DNA of 7,747 nucleotides from Nitrososphaerales archaeon TH5894 (GTDB lineage Archaea > Thermoproteota > Nitrososphaeria > Nitrososphaerales > Nitrososphaeraceae). Location: contig JAATVK010000267.1 in NCBI GenBank assembly GCA_014523485.1, positions 1 through 7,747 on the forward strand, written 5' to 3'. Below the pieces are notes generated by a model. That model was not told where the DNA came from. It saw only the letters and a program-made list of their open reading frames with translations, and did not search any database. This document shows, in pieces, positions 1 through 6,812 of the stretch (position 1 is the first letter of the stretch; each line of letters starts with the position of its first letter). Made by a program: the position numbers and the translations under genes.

Positions 1-955
1 CATCTAACATACATACAAAGCCACGCTCTGTTACCAGCTCATCATCAACATTTGTGGTACCAGAAAATGTAAAGTTAATGTCGTTTGAAAATGTTGAACT
101 AAGATTTTCGACAGGATCTCCATCGCCATCAGTCGCACTATCAATTGTAGTATCTACTACAATTGCTACAAAGTCCGGTGCATTATTTAAACACTCAGCA
201 AAAGCATTTTTTACATCTGCTTTTTGCTCAGCATTAAGACTTGTAGCATCTATTGTAGCATTGAATCCGGTTTGAGGGGTATCAGAGGGACAAATATTAA
301 GGATATTGTTAGTAGAATTTCCTATTAAGGCGTCGGAAACAGTTCCCTGTTGGGACTGACCACCAGACTGAAGTAGTGCTAAATCTGCACACATTAGACA
401 TTGAGCTTCAGCGATTGTTGTATTTTCTGCAAAAAATGTAGAAATAATGGAGTCAGATGTGGTTGTAGATTCATTTCCGACCGTGTCTCTGTTTCTATTG
501 ATATGGTTAGCAAGGTCATTCTTATTGTTAGATGTTTTGATATTATTGTTAGAATCTTTGGTTACATAACCCATAGTTAACTGAGTTAGCGAAAGTGGCA
601 TTGAAGGAATATTTACTTTAGGAATTGCTGAGTTCAAATTTGTTGAAGATTCATTATTATTATCTTGAAATCCAAAAGATAACTCCCTATTGCTTTGCTC
701 ATTTTTGGGTTCATTTTGTGAAGGGTAGAATTTGTTACCAAATGTTTCATTATTGATCCCAAATAATGTTGGTTCTACTTGTTCAAATTCCTCTCCAAAT
801 GTGGCTATACTACTAACATTAACAGGAATTGTACCTATTACTTCTTCGGCAAAGGTAACTTCTGGATATGAAACTCCAATAAAGAATATTAAAATAAATA
901 TAGATGAGACAATATGAAATTGTGTAAGATTATTATCAATATCTTTTTTTATCAA
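1..955 (-). CDS. Secreted, sequon-rich hypothetical protein, N-terminal part (C-terminus beyond window)
   Basis: This reading frame stays open for 318 codons from a TTG at 955-953 to the left edge, so the gene is partial at its 3' end. The frame is closed upstream by TGA at 973-971, and TTG is the only usual start before the hydrophobic segment. The N-terminus is a classic Sec signal peptide: MIKK, a hydrophobic core at about residues 13-30 (FHIVSSIFILIFFIGVSY), and a probable signal peptidase cut after VTFA (residue 36). The mature part is rich in Asn, Ser and Thr, with about nine N-x-S/T sequons (N46, 69, 101, 161, 178, 213, 232, 284, 294). Cysteines are at 186 and 189 (CLMC), 222, 255 and 315, and could pair as disulfides or bind metal. 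An acidic DGDGD stretch lies at 276-280. I do not recognise the family. It is probably an exported, glycosylated cell-surface or extracellular protein, but no enzymatic role can be read. Confidence is high for coding and export, low for function. Confidence 0.82.
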   Translation of the reverse strand, partial: MIKKDIDNNLTQFHIVSSIFILIFFIGVSYPEVTFAEEVIGTIPVNVSSIATFGEEFEQVEPTLFGINNETFGNKFYPSQNEPKNEQSNRELSFGFQDNNNESSTNLNSAIPKVNIPSMPLSLTQLTMGYVTKDSNNNIKTSNNKNDLANHINRNRDTVGNESTTTSDSIISTFFAENTTIAEAQCLMCADLALLQSGGQSQQGTVSDALIGNSTNNILNICPSDTPQTGFNATIDATSLNAEQKADVKNAFAECLNNAPDFVAIVVDTTIDSATDGDGDPVENLSSTFSNDINFTFSGTTNVDDELVTERGFVCMLD

Positions 956-1346
956 TTCCTTGACTTCCGGTCACTTCTTTCAGATAGATAATATCGACAA
1001 TCATATTTGATGATGAGAAGTATTTTTGATAAAGCAAAAGCAAAAGAGTGTACTATTGGAAATATGAAAACTTTAACAGAAATAATGGTTAAGGTTACAT
1101 CTAGAGAAATATCCTTGTAAAAGGCTATTAACATATAACTTTCATTATATTATGATTATTATTGATAATGACAATTTTTTATTGATTATTTGTGAAGATT
1201 GCTATTAGTATTGTTTAACTATAACAAACATTCAATTCCAATATAATACAATATTTCATATATTAATGATATTGAAAGTTCCCTTAGAGAAACTTTATAA
1301 TAAATTGTAACTTAAAATATGTATATAGTAATATGTAAAGTTAATA

Positions 1347-1394
1347 ATAAATTACTAATTTTAGTATTAATATGATAGAAGATTGGTAATTTAT
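1347..1394. repeat. Imperfect 12-bp inverted repeat
   Basis: The arm ATAAATTACTAA at 1347-1358 is complementary to TTGGTAATTTAT at 1383-1394, with one G-T wobble and a 24-nt spacer. It lies in the gene-free AT-rich region upstream of the secreted-protein gene. It could be a regulator site or an RNA hairpin. In DNA this AT-rich, chance is a real alternative. Confidence 0.35.
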
Positions 1395-1511
1395 ATTATC
1401 TTGAGGAGATAAAAAAATAAAGATATTAATTGTTGTTTTAATAAGACTTAATTCTTTTAATACAATAAAAAATAATTTGCAACAAAATATTTAATTTAAC
1501 TCATAATTAAG

Positions 1512-1537
1512 AATACTTTAGACTATATCAAAGTATT
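1512..1537. repeat. Perfect 8-bp inverted repeat with 10-nt loop, downstream of the CBS gene
   Basis: AATACTTT (1512-1519) and AAAGTATT (1530-1537) form a perfect 8-bp palindrome around a 10-nt loop. It lies about 90 nt past the stop codon of the CBS-domain gene, so it could be a 3'-end hairpin of that minus-strand transcript. There is no strong oligo-T tail next to it, so terminator function is uncertain. Confidence 0.3.
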
Positions 1538-1628
1538 ATACTATAGATCATATATTCTGCCTACTGTTTGAAAAGTAATTTTGCTAATAAAACAATGAGA
1601 AAGTACAAGAAATTATGAACTTATGTTT

Positions 1629-2216
1629 TTATTCTACTGTAGACTCTACTCTACATTCCTCACAGATAAATGTTCCATCATTGTATAATAATAGATCTGA
1701 CCATTCTCCGCATTCATCACAATAACCAGAAATGTGTCCTTGTGGACGACCCGTTTCACCTCTAATTAAGGCTGATTTTTCGGATACGACATCTATTAGA
1801 TCAGGGGTTACAGCGATGACATCAGAAGATGATATGATACCTACTAATCTATTTTTATAAACAACACCAAGCCGTTTTATGTTATGCTTTCTTAACAACC
1901 TAGCTGCCTCTGTTATGGTTTCTTCTCCTTCAATAGTGTATAGTCTTTTCATAATCTCTGATACAATTATAGAACTCGGTGGTACATCTCTAGAAAATCC
2001 ATCAGTAACGATATCCCAATCAGTGACTATACCAACAGGTTCTTCATTCTTGAATATAACAATACTACCAATCCTCTCTTTTTTCATTTTTTCAGCAATT
2101 TCTTTGATATTAGAATCAGGAGAAGATGAAATAATTGGGCTGTTCATGACATCTCTAACTAAAACCCTAGTTGTCATATTTGCATCCCTGTGTTTGCTTC
2201 CTAGATTGGTTCCCAC
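1629..2216 (-). CDS. Two-CBS-domain protein with C-terminal zinc ribbon
   Basis: A soluble protein of 195 residues. CBS domain 1 spans about residues 18-72 (RVLVRDVMNSP at the start, VGIVTDWDIV at the end). CBS domain 2 spans about 84-136 (VSEIMKR to VGIISSSDVIAV). Tandem CBS domains form a Bateman module that usually binds adenine nucleotides and senses energy state. The tail carries two CxxC pairs (C166/C169 in YCDECG, C185/C188 in ICEECR), a probable zinc ribbon. No catalytic domain is attached, so it likely acts as a nucleotide-responsive regulator or adaptor with an unknown partner. The start is ambiguous. GTG at 2216 has a TATA-like element about 27 nt upstream, which favours a leaderless start. 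ATG at 2177 (Met14, MTTRVLVRDVM) lies just before the first CBS domain and has an AGGGATG purine stretch ahead of it. The gene follows NFACT on the same strand after a 50-nt gap that contains an oligo-T run, so it is probably transcribed separately. Confidence 0.9.
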   Translation of the reverse strand: MGTNLGSKHRDANMTTRVLVRDVMNSPIISSSPDSNIKEIAEKMKKERIGSIVIFKNEEPVGIVTDWDIVTDGFSRDVPPSSIIVSEIMKRLYTIEGEETITEAARLLRKHNIKRLGVVYKNRLVGIISSSDVIAVTPDLIDVVSEKSALIRGETGRPQGHISGYCDECGEWSDLLLYNDGTFICEECRVESTVE

Positions 2217-2238
2217 ATGGATTATTTGTATTATCGAA

Positions 2239-2247
2239 CTTAATTAG
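2239..2247 (-). promoter_or_regulatory. Candidate TATA box for the CBS-domain gene
   Basis: CTAATTAAG on the minus strand is centred about 27 nt upstream of the GTG at 2216. That is the spacing expected for an archaeal promoter giving a leaderless transcript. It lies after the oligo-T run that follows the NFACT stop codon. The match is weak in AT-rich DNA. Confidence 0.3.
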
Positions 2248-2255
2248 TTTACTGC

Positions 2256-2266
2256 AAAAAAATTTA
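2256..2266 (-). terminator. Oligo-T terminator candidate after the NFACT gene
   Basis: Directly after the NFACT stop codon (2269-2267) the minus strand reads AATAAATTTTTTTG, with seven consecutive T. Archaeal RNA polymerase commonly terminates at such T tracts without a hairpin. The position before the CBS gene's own candidate TATA box suggests the two genes are separate units. Confidence 0.4.
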
Positions 2267-4243
2267 TTACAAATTTTCGACTAGTGTTCCTTTTCCTGAT
2301 GAGGCTATTTTGATTTTACCGGAAGGTAATATCCTAATTATATCATCTAAAGACATTCTTTTTAAAAATTCTACTAAATCATCATCTATATTTTGAGAAT
2401 TTGTAATCAATTCTGATTTTATTTTTTTTGCAGCATTCATAGGATCTATACTACCTGGAACTATAATTGAATAAATTATTGATTTTAATTTTATACTATC
2501 GACAGGTCCACATATTAACTTATAAATATCATTATCTTTTGTCACACCTATAGATAATTTTAACTCTAGTGCCTTGACAAAATTTCTCTTTCCTTCAATT
2601 ACAAAAGATCCTTTTGGAAGAAATTGACCTGTTGGAGCACCTTTTTTAACTTGATCAGGATATACCCAGTATGCGTCAGCACTTGATAAACCATCTTTCC
2701 ATCCTCTACTAAAAGAAACAGTAGCGATAGCTGTTTCTATAATGCTTTGATTATTTGTAGTCATATCTTCAACACTATGACCTATATTTTTAATTAAAAA
2801 AAAAGGAGAACCATGTATTTCAGCATGAAAAACCAGATCTTGATCAGTCATATGTTTCCTTATTATAGCTGAATTTGAGGAGCTATCTCTACCTCCAATT
2901 ACCAATAATCCATTGGAAGTAATGAACCACCTATACCTTTCAAACCATTCCTTTGTTTTCTGTTCTTTTAAATTTATTTTTTTTTCCGCGATAGTAGTTT
3001 TGTTTTTCAATTCTTTTATTTCATCTAATATTTTAATCCTAGCCTTATCGATGGTTTCGCTTCCTCTTTCCATTTCCTTTGCTCTTGTATAAAGAAGTGA
3101 AGAAACTTTTCTTAAATTATCATCCAATGGAATTAGTTCTTCCATTATATCTACGTATTTTTTCCCTTTTTCTATTATTAGACTAGTAGAATGTTTATGT
3201 AATAAACTATTTAATTCACCTGAATCAGAAATAGATATTTTCATCAAATCAGAAGCAAGATTTCTTATAGAATTAGACTTAGATAATACTTTTTGTTTAG
3301 CCTTATCTTGTTCACGAAGGTCATGTTCAAGAATTGAAATTTTTTTATCAAGTTCTATTGTATGAATTTTTTTACCAATAGTAATAATATCAGTACATAA
3401 AACCTCATCTAATGCATCCATAAAAGTTGGAACTGATTTCATATTTGAATCCTCCATCTTTTTCAATTCAACATGAGACGCGTCAATTGCTACATTATCA
3501 CTATCTAAAATAACTATCGGAGAATGTTTTGTTTCACAAATAACTTCGTTTACAAGTTTTTTTGTATTGGTAAATATTCCACAAAGTTCATCCTTTGTAA
3601 TCTCTTTTATCTTCTTGTTAGTACTTATACGTGCACGAAAAAGTATTGCTTCAACAAATTTTTTTGGCAATGAGAGATTTCTTCCTAACCATTTTGTAAT
3701 CTCCAGATTTTTAGTTTCATTCTGAAATTTTGATTCAAATTCTTCAATTGTTATATTAAAGATATCCGAGCTATATGACGGAGGAGGTGCATATTTTAAT
3801 CCTATGTGCAAAGTTCTGTGTCTTACTTCTAATGGATTAAGAAGTGAAATTATTTTCATAGTTTCATCACAAATTATTATATTTCCTTGACCAAAGAATT
3901 CGCATATTAAATATCGAATTTTTCTATCAAGATGTTCAAATTTGAAAATAGCTATTCTTTCTGAATCCAATTGTTGAATTGATATTATACGGGATCTTTC
4001 AAGTTCCTTCCTTGCATTTCTAACTAAATCGTTTTCTTCTACTTGTTTGAATAATATTTTAGTAGGCCACAAACCTTTTGTAGATATTACCAAAAGAATG
4101 TCGTGTTCGGTTGAATGATGAAATTTTAATGCCAGAGAATCTCTTGTGATTGCATTGATTTGGCTTAAGTAGTAACCACCACTTGTAAGCTGCAAATTCA
4201 CATAATTAACAATATACCTTAACTCTATGGATGATAACTCCAA
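2267..4243 (-). CDS. NFACT family protein (Rqc2/NEMF/RqcH homologue)
   Basis: A 658-residue protein with the archaeal NFACT layout. Residues about 5-290 form the NFACT-N region, with a likely helix-hairpin-helix part near 190-235. A charged, coiled-coil-rich middle spans about 293-435. The NFACT-R (DUF814) domain begins near 430 and includes WFERYRWFITSNGLLVIGG (433-451) and VFHAEIHGSPFFLIKN (471-486). It is followed by the archaeal extension with YWVYPDQVKKGAPTGQFLPK (525-544). In eukaryotes and bacteria this family binds the 60S/50S subunit carrying a stalled peptidyl-tRNA and recruits tRNA to extend C-terminal tails (CAT or Ala tails). The Asp-Arg pair needed for tailing in Rqc2/RqcH appears conserved here as D106-R107 (HLDRKIRYL). 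The start is TTG at 4243, with no ATG alternative upstream before a stop. A TATA-like box lies about 27 nt upstream, which suggests a leaderless mRNA. An archaeal tailing activity is inferred, not shown. Confidence 0.93.
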   Translation of the reverse strand: MELSSIELRYIVNYVNLQLTSGGYYLSQINAITRDSLALKFHHSTEHDILLVISTKGLWPTKILFKQVEENDLVRNARKELERSRIISIQQLDSERIAIFKFEHLDRKIRYLICEFFGQGNIIICDETMKIISLLNPLEVRHRTLHIGLKYAPPPSYSSDIFNITIEEFESKFQNETKNLEITKWLGRNLSLPKKFVEAILFRARISTNKKIKEITKDELCGIFTNTKKLVNEVICETKHSPIVILDSDNVAIDASHVELKKMEDSNMKSVPTFMDALDEVLCTDIITIGKKIHTIELDKKISILEHDLREQDKAKQKVLSKSNSIRNLASDLMKISISDSGELNSLLHKHSTSLIIEKGKKYVDIMEELIPLDDNLRKVSSLLYTRAKEMERGSETIDKARIKILDEIKELKNKTTIAEKKINLKEQKTKEWFERYRWFITSNGLLVIGGRDSSSNSAIIRKHMTDQDLVFHAEIHGSPFFLIKNIGHSVEDMTTNNQSIIETAIATVSFSRGWKDGLSSADAYWVYPDQVKKGAPTGQFLPKGSFVIEGKRNFVKALELKLSIGVTKDNDIYKLICGPVDSIKLKSIIYSIIVPGSIDPMNAAKKIKSELITNSQNIDDDLVEFLKRMSLDDIIRILPSGKIKIASSGKGTLVENL

Positions 4244-4264
4244 TGCTAATGTAAATGAGAGCAG

Positions 4265-4274
4265 CTAAATATTA
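4265..4274 (-). promoter_or_regulatory. Candidate TATA box for the NFACT gene
   Basis: TTAATATTTA on the minus strand is centred about 27 nt upstream of the TTG start at 4243. This fits the archaeal TATA-to-start distance of a leaderless transcript. It sits in the 98-nt divergent spacer shared with the rightward operon. Confidence 0.35.
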
Positions 4275-4302
4275 ACTACAAATTCAGGAAAAAATAAGAC
4301 CG

Positions 4303-4315
4303 GAAGAAATTAAAC
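4303..4315 (+). promoter_or_regulatory. Candidate BRE/TATA element for the EMC6-like/cbiTLF operon
   Basis: GAAGAAATTAAAC provides a purine-rich BRE-like stretch followed by an AT-rich TATA-like core centred about 30 nt before the TTG start at 4342. It is the best candidate in the divergent spacer for starting the rightward operon. The core is a weak match, so confidence is low. Confidence 0.3.
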
Positions 4316-4341
4316 TCCCTAGTATTAAATGAACTTAATAT

Positions 4342-4638
4342 TTGGAACCAACTGATAAAATTTACTACATCCGAGCTCTATTGGGCATGCTAGCAGGTAT
4401 TATTATAGCATTCAGTATAACTCCAGGCACTAATCAAGGAACTACATTCGGTATTATTATTATAATGAGTCTGCTTTTCTATATTATTTCTTATTGGATC
4501 TCAAAAAAGATTATTCCCAATGTCCCAAAAGCAGAGAAAAGAAAATTTATTACTAACGGTATTTTTCCTTTCATTTTCTTGTTAATAATGTTTATGATAG
4601 TGTCTTATACAGGCTTACATCAAAACCTAGCCACGTAA
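4342..4638 (+). CDS. Small three-helix membrane protein, EMC6-like
   Basis: A 98-residue protein with three predicted membrane segments at about residues 10-27 (RALLGMLAGIIIAFSI), 35-54 (TFGIIIIMSLLFYIISYWIS) and 71-90. The loop between helices 2 and 3 is basic (KKIIPNVPKAEKRK). The size, an Arg ahead of helix 1 followed by small residues (R11, LGMLAG), the K/R-rich loop and the Thr-Asn-Gly before helix 3 resemble EMC6, the small subunit of the eukaryotic ER membrane protein complex. EMC6-like proteins are known in archaea. By analogy it would help insert membrane proteins, but I made this link by eye. The start is TTG at 4342; in-frame TAA at 4336-4338 closes the frame just upstream, and the next ATG (residue 16) would remove half of helix 1. 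It ends 7 nt before cbiT and is almost certainly co-transcribed with it. Alternative: an unrelated conserved membrane protein. Confidence 0.8.
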   Translation: MEPTDKIYYIRALLGMLAGIIIAFSITPGTNQGTTFGIIIIMSLLFYIISYWISKKIIPNVPKAEKRKFITNGIFPFIFLLIMFMIVSYTGLHQNLAT

Positions 4639-4645
4639 ATGGAAT

Positions 4646-5236
4646 ATGTGTTGGAATAGTAAATCGCCTGGTATTCCTGACGAATTTTTTCTACGTGAAG
4701 AGGAAATACCTATTACAAAAGAAGAGGTTCGTTCCATAATAATAAGCAAACTCCGACTAAAGGAAAATAATTCAGCTATCGATATAGGGTGTGGAAGTGG
4801 CAGTATCACAGTGGAACTTTGTCTTCAATGTCTGAAGGGAAAAGTCTTTGGAGTGGATTTGGATTTCCAAGCCGTTAACCTAACAAAGAAAAATCTTCAA
4901 AAGTTTAAAGTCGAAGCAGAAATAAGACTAGGAAATGCTATGGATATACTAGAATCGTTACCTGCTGTAGATGGAATTGTTATAGGAGGGACTACAGGAA
5001 AAACTCAAGAATTAATAGATCAATCCATTAGTAAATTGAATCATGGAGGGCGATTAGTTATTACTACAATCCTTATTGAAACGATGTTTAAAGCTATGAA
5101 AACAGTTAATGAATCAAGTTTTCTTAAGGATATTGATTTTACACAGATAATAATATCAAAAGGACGAAGAACTAAAACTGGTACAATGATGCTTGCAAGA
5201 AATCCAGTTTTGATAATTTCCGCAACTAAAATATGA
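4646..5236 (+). CDS. cbiT: Cobalt-precorrin-6B C15-methyltransferase, decarboxylating (CbiT)
   Basis: A 196-residue class I (Rossmann) SAM-dependent methyltransferase. In the anaerobic B12 pathway CbiT methylates C15 and removes the acetate carboxyl group at C12 of the corrin intermediate. Motif I, AIDIGCGSGSITVEL, is at 44-58, the SAM-ribose acidic residue is in GVDLD (69-73), and VIGGTTGKTQELID (112-125) matches the CbiT GGSGG region. LNHGGRLVITTILIET (131-146) and GRRTKTGTMMLARNPV (173-188) are close to family signatures. The N-terminal PGIPDEFF...IPITKEEVR is typical and complete, which supports the ATG at 4646. In-frame TAG at 4628-4630 rules out a long extension. It stands alone, not fused to CbiE as in many bacteria (CobL). 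It follows the EMC6-like gene by 7 nt and precedes cbiL by 60 nt. Confidence 0.94.
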   Translation: MCWNSKSPGIPDEFFLREEEIPITKEEVRSIIISKLRLKENNSAIDIGCGSGSITVELCLQCLKGKVFGVDLDFQAVNLTKKNLQKFKVEAEIRLGNAMDILESLPAVDGIVIGGTTGKTQELIDQSISKLNHGGRLVITTILIETMFKAMKTVNESSFLKDIDFTQIIISKGRRTKTGTMMLARNPVLIISATKI

Positions 5237-5265
5237 TGTTATTCGATTTTAATGGTATTTTATGA

Positions 5266-5272
5266 TTTAAAT
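5266..5272 (+). promoter_or_regulatory. Candidate internal TATA box before cbiL
   Basis: TTTAAAT lies in the 60-nt gap between cbiT and cbiL, centred about 28 nt upstream of the cbiL ATG. Both the sequence and the spacing fit an archaeal promoter with a leaderless start. cbiL and cbiF may thus be expressed independently as well as by read-through from the operon promoter. Confidence 0.4.
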
Positions 5273-5296
5273 TAGTCAGTTTTCAATAACAATCAA

Positions 5297-6019
5297 ATGA
5301 AACTTTTTTGTGTAGGTTGTGGTCCAGGGGATCCAGAATTATTAACCATACGAGCTTTAAATTTAATTAAGGAGGCTGATGTCATTTTTGTGCCTACTTC
5401 CAAGTCCGATAAACCTAGTATTGCATTATCTATCGTTGCCAAATATATTAACAAAACCACTAAAATTATTCACCTGGTTTTTCCTATGGTTAAAGACAAA
5501 AATTCTCTTAAAGAGTATTGGGAAAAAAATACTGCTGAAATTTCACGAATGGTCAAAACTGGTAAAAAAACGCTATACTTGACAGTAGGTGATCCATCAC
5601 TGTACAGTACATGGATTTATATTCATAGAGAATTGAAAAAAAATTATAAAGATATAGAAATAGAGATTATTCCAGGAATTACTTCAATATTTGCTTTTGC
5701 TGCAGAATCAAAAATAAGTTTGGTAGAAGGTAATGAACATTTGTCTATTGTTCCAGCTTGTTATGATCTAAATAAAGTAAAAAATACAGTTAAAGCATCT
5801 GATACCATAGTTTTTTTAAAAGATGGGAGATATTTTGATAATGTAATTGAAATGTTGTCAGATACAGGCTTCAGTGAGGAATCTCAGATAGCTATAGCTC
5901 AAGATGTATCGACAAATGAAAACATCCTTGAGATTAAACACTTAAAAGATCTCAAAGGTAAGAAACAGCCTACCCAAAAATATTTTTCTATAATGGTAGT
6001 AAAAAGAAATGATAGATAA
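5297..6019 (+). CDS. cbiL: (Cobalt-)precorrin-2 C20-methyltransferase (CbiL/CobI)
   Basis: A 240-residue tetrapyrrole (corrin/porphyrin) methylase of full family length. It uses SAM to methylate C20 of cobalt-precorrin-2, the first methylation dedicated to B12 after precorrin-2. The N-terminal glycine-rich motif VGCGPGDPELLTIRAL is at 6-21. The stretch EADVIFVPTSKSDKPSIAL (26-44) is characteristic of C20 enzymes rather than of CbiF or CbiH. The second SAM/substrate motif TVGDPSLYST is at 96-105, and PGITSIFAFAAES (126-138) follows. QPTQKYFSIMVVKR at the C-terminus (224-237) is the usual closing strand. The ATG at 5297 lies directly before the first strand, so no extension is needed. It overlaps cbiF by 11 nt, implying translational coupling. 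The C20 assignment fits the neighbouring cbiT and cbiF, and I am fairly sure of it. Confidence 0.92.
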   Translation: MKLFCVGCGPGDPELLTIRALNLIKEADVIFVPTSKSDKPSIALSIVAKYINKTTKIIHLVFPMVKDKNSLKEYWEKNTAEISRMVKTGKKTLYLTVGDPSLYSTWIYIHRELKKNYKDIEIEIIPGITSIFAFAAESKISLVEGNEHLSIVPACYDLNKVKNTVKASDTIVFLKDGRYFDNVIEMLSDTGFSEESQIAIAQDVSTNENILEIKHLKDLKGKKQPTQKYFSIMVVKRNDR

Positions 6020-6812
6020 TAATACTGTCTATTTTGTTGGATCTGGTCCAGGCGATCCAGAGTTGATAACTATTAAGGCAAAAAAACTATTACAAAAAGC
6101 TGATCTTGTAATATACTCAGGTTCCTTATTGAATCCTGAAATTCTACAATATGCTAAAAAAGAGGTAAAATTGTATGACGCTGCATTATTAAATAGAGAC
6201 GAAATTTTTGCTTTACTGAAAGATTTCACCAAACAAGGAAAATTAGCAATAAGATTTCATGATGGAGATCCTTCCTTGTTTAGTACTATTAGAGAACAGA
6301 TTGATAAACTCGAAAAAGAAGGAATTAGATGTAAGGTAGTTCCGGGCATTTCTGCAACATTTGGTGCTGCATCTTCCATGAACTTAGAATTAACACTACC
6401 TGGAATCACTCAAACCTTGATAATTACACGAGCTGAATTTCGTACCCCAGTTCCTGAAATAGAGAGAATTTCTGAATTGGCAAAACATGGAAGTACTATG
6501 ATTTTTTACTTAAGTGTGCATCTTATAAAGGAAATTGTTGAAGAGTTATTAAAAGGGGGACGATACAGTCTAGAGACACCAGCTGCCGTTGTATATCGAG
6601 CTACTTGGAAGGATGAAAAAATTATTAAAGGAAAATTAAAAGATATTGCAGAGAAGACACAAAAAGAAAAAATAATTAAAACTGCATTAATAATAATTGG
6701 AAATGTTCTTGAACCTAAAGAATATCAGTTATCAAAAGTATATGATGCGGAATTTACCCATGGCTATAGAAGAGGCACAAAAATTAATAAGAATAAGAAT
6801 AAAATTAATTGA
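6009..6812 (+). CDS. cbiF: Cobalt-precorrin-4 C11-methyltransferase (CbiF/CobM)
   Basis: A 267-residue tetrapyrrole methylase that transfers a SAM methyl group to C11 of cobalt-precorrin-4 on the route to B12. The N-terminal motif VYFVGSGPGDPELITIKA (7-24) and YSGSLLNPEIL (36-46) are typical of CbiF. The second motif DGDPSLFST (85-93), PGISATFGAAS (112-122) and the CbiF-type block ITRAEFRTPVPE (139-150) followed by KHGSTMIFYLSVH (159-171) support the assignment. RYSLETPAAVVYRATWKDE (185-203) matches the conserved C-terminal half. After the last strand (IIIGNVLEP) there is a Lys/Asn-rich tail ending NKNKNKIN that looks non-conserved. The ATG at 6009 lies inside the end of cbiL (11-nt overlap, ATGATAG), so the two are probably coupled. 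It is the last gene of the rightward operon and converges with the metallohydrolase gene 26 nt further on. Confidence 0.94.
   Translation: MIDNNTVYFVGSGPGDPELITIKAKKLLQKADLVIYSGSLLNPEILQYAKKEVKLYDAALLNRDEIFALLKDFTKQGKLAIRFHDGDPSLFSTIREQIDKLEKEGIRCKVVPGISATFGAASSMNLELTLPGITQTLIITRAEFRTPVPEIERISELAKHGSTMIFYLSVHLIKEIVEELLKGGRYSLETPAAVVYRATWKDEKIIKGKLKDIAEKTQKEKIIKTALIIIGNVLEPKEYQLSKVYDAEFTHGYRRGTKINKNKNKIN

Larger units (their letters stand above)
956..1628. other. AT-rich region without a confident gene
   Basis: This stretch lies between the start of the secreted-protein gene and the end of the CBS-protein gene, both on the minus strand. It should therefore contain the secreted gene's promoter and any 5' leader, plus the end of the CBS transcript. 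It is extremely AT-rich, with many TATA-like words, so no single promoter can be chosen. The only ORF of note is a 60-codon minus-strand frame (1134-952, MLIAFYKDI...), discussed under findings. Two inverted repeats occur (1347-1394 and 1512-1537). A GAGGAGAT word at 1403-1410 is not followed by a usable start. No tRNA, rRNA or recognisable structured RNA was seen. Confidence 0.6.

Noticed and set aside
776..800. GTTCAAATTC resembling a tRNA T-loop
   Set aside because: There is no matching acceptor, D or anticodon arm, and it lies inside the secreted-protein coding frame.
54..917. Short plus-strand ORFs (54-275 and 732-917)
   Set aside because: They are antisense to the continuous 318-codon secreted-protein frame, which has a signal peptide and is far longer.
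1000..1020. TGATGATGA resembling a C box of a C/D-box sRNA
   Set aside because: No D box (CTGA) with C'/D' partners was found at proper spacing on the same strand.
1403..1410. GAGGAGAT resembling a Shine-Dalgarno site
   Set aside because: No start codon followed by an open frame lies at a suitable distance; it is likely chance.
1879..2247. Plus-strand ORF of 122 codons
   Set aside because: It lies antisense to the CBS-domain gene, whose protein shows clear domains. The plus-strand product is a low-complexity hydrophobic shadow.
4244..4341. Cobalamin riboswitch ahead of the B12 operon
   Set aside because: The spacer is only 98 nt, AT-rich and divergent, with no B12-box or extended stem structure.
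4627..4809. Minus-strand ORF of 60 codons
   Set aside because: It is antisense to the conserved N-terminus of CbiT and has no supporting features.
5379..6232. ORFs of 67 codons inside cbiL (plus, 5379-5582) and antisense to cbiF (minus, 6029-6232)
   Set aside because: Both overlap well-supported methyltransferase genes in other frames.
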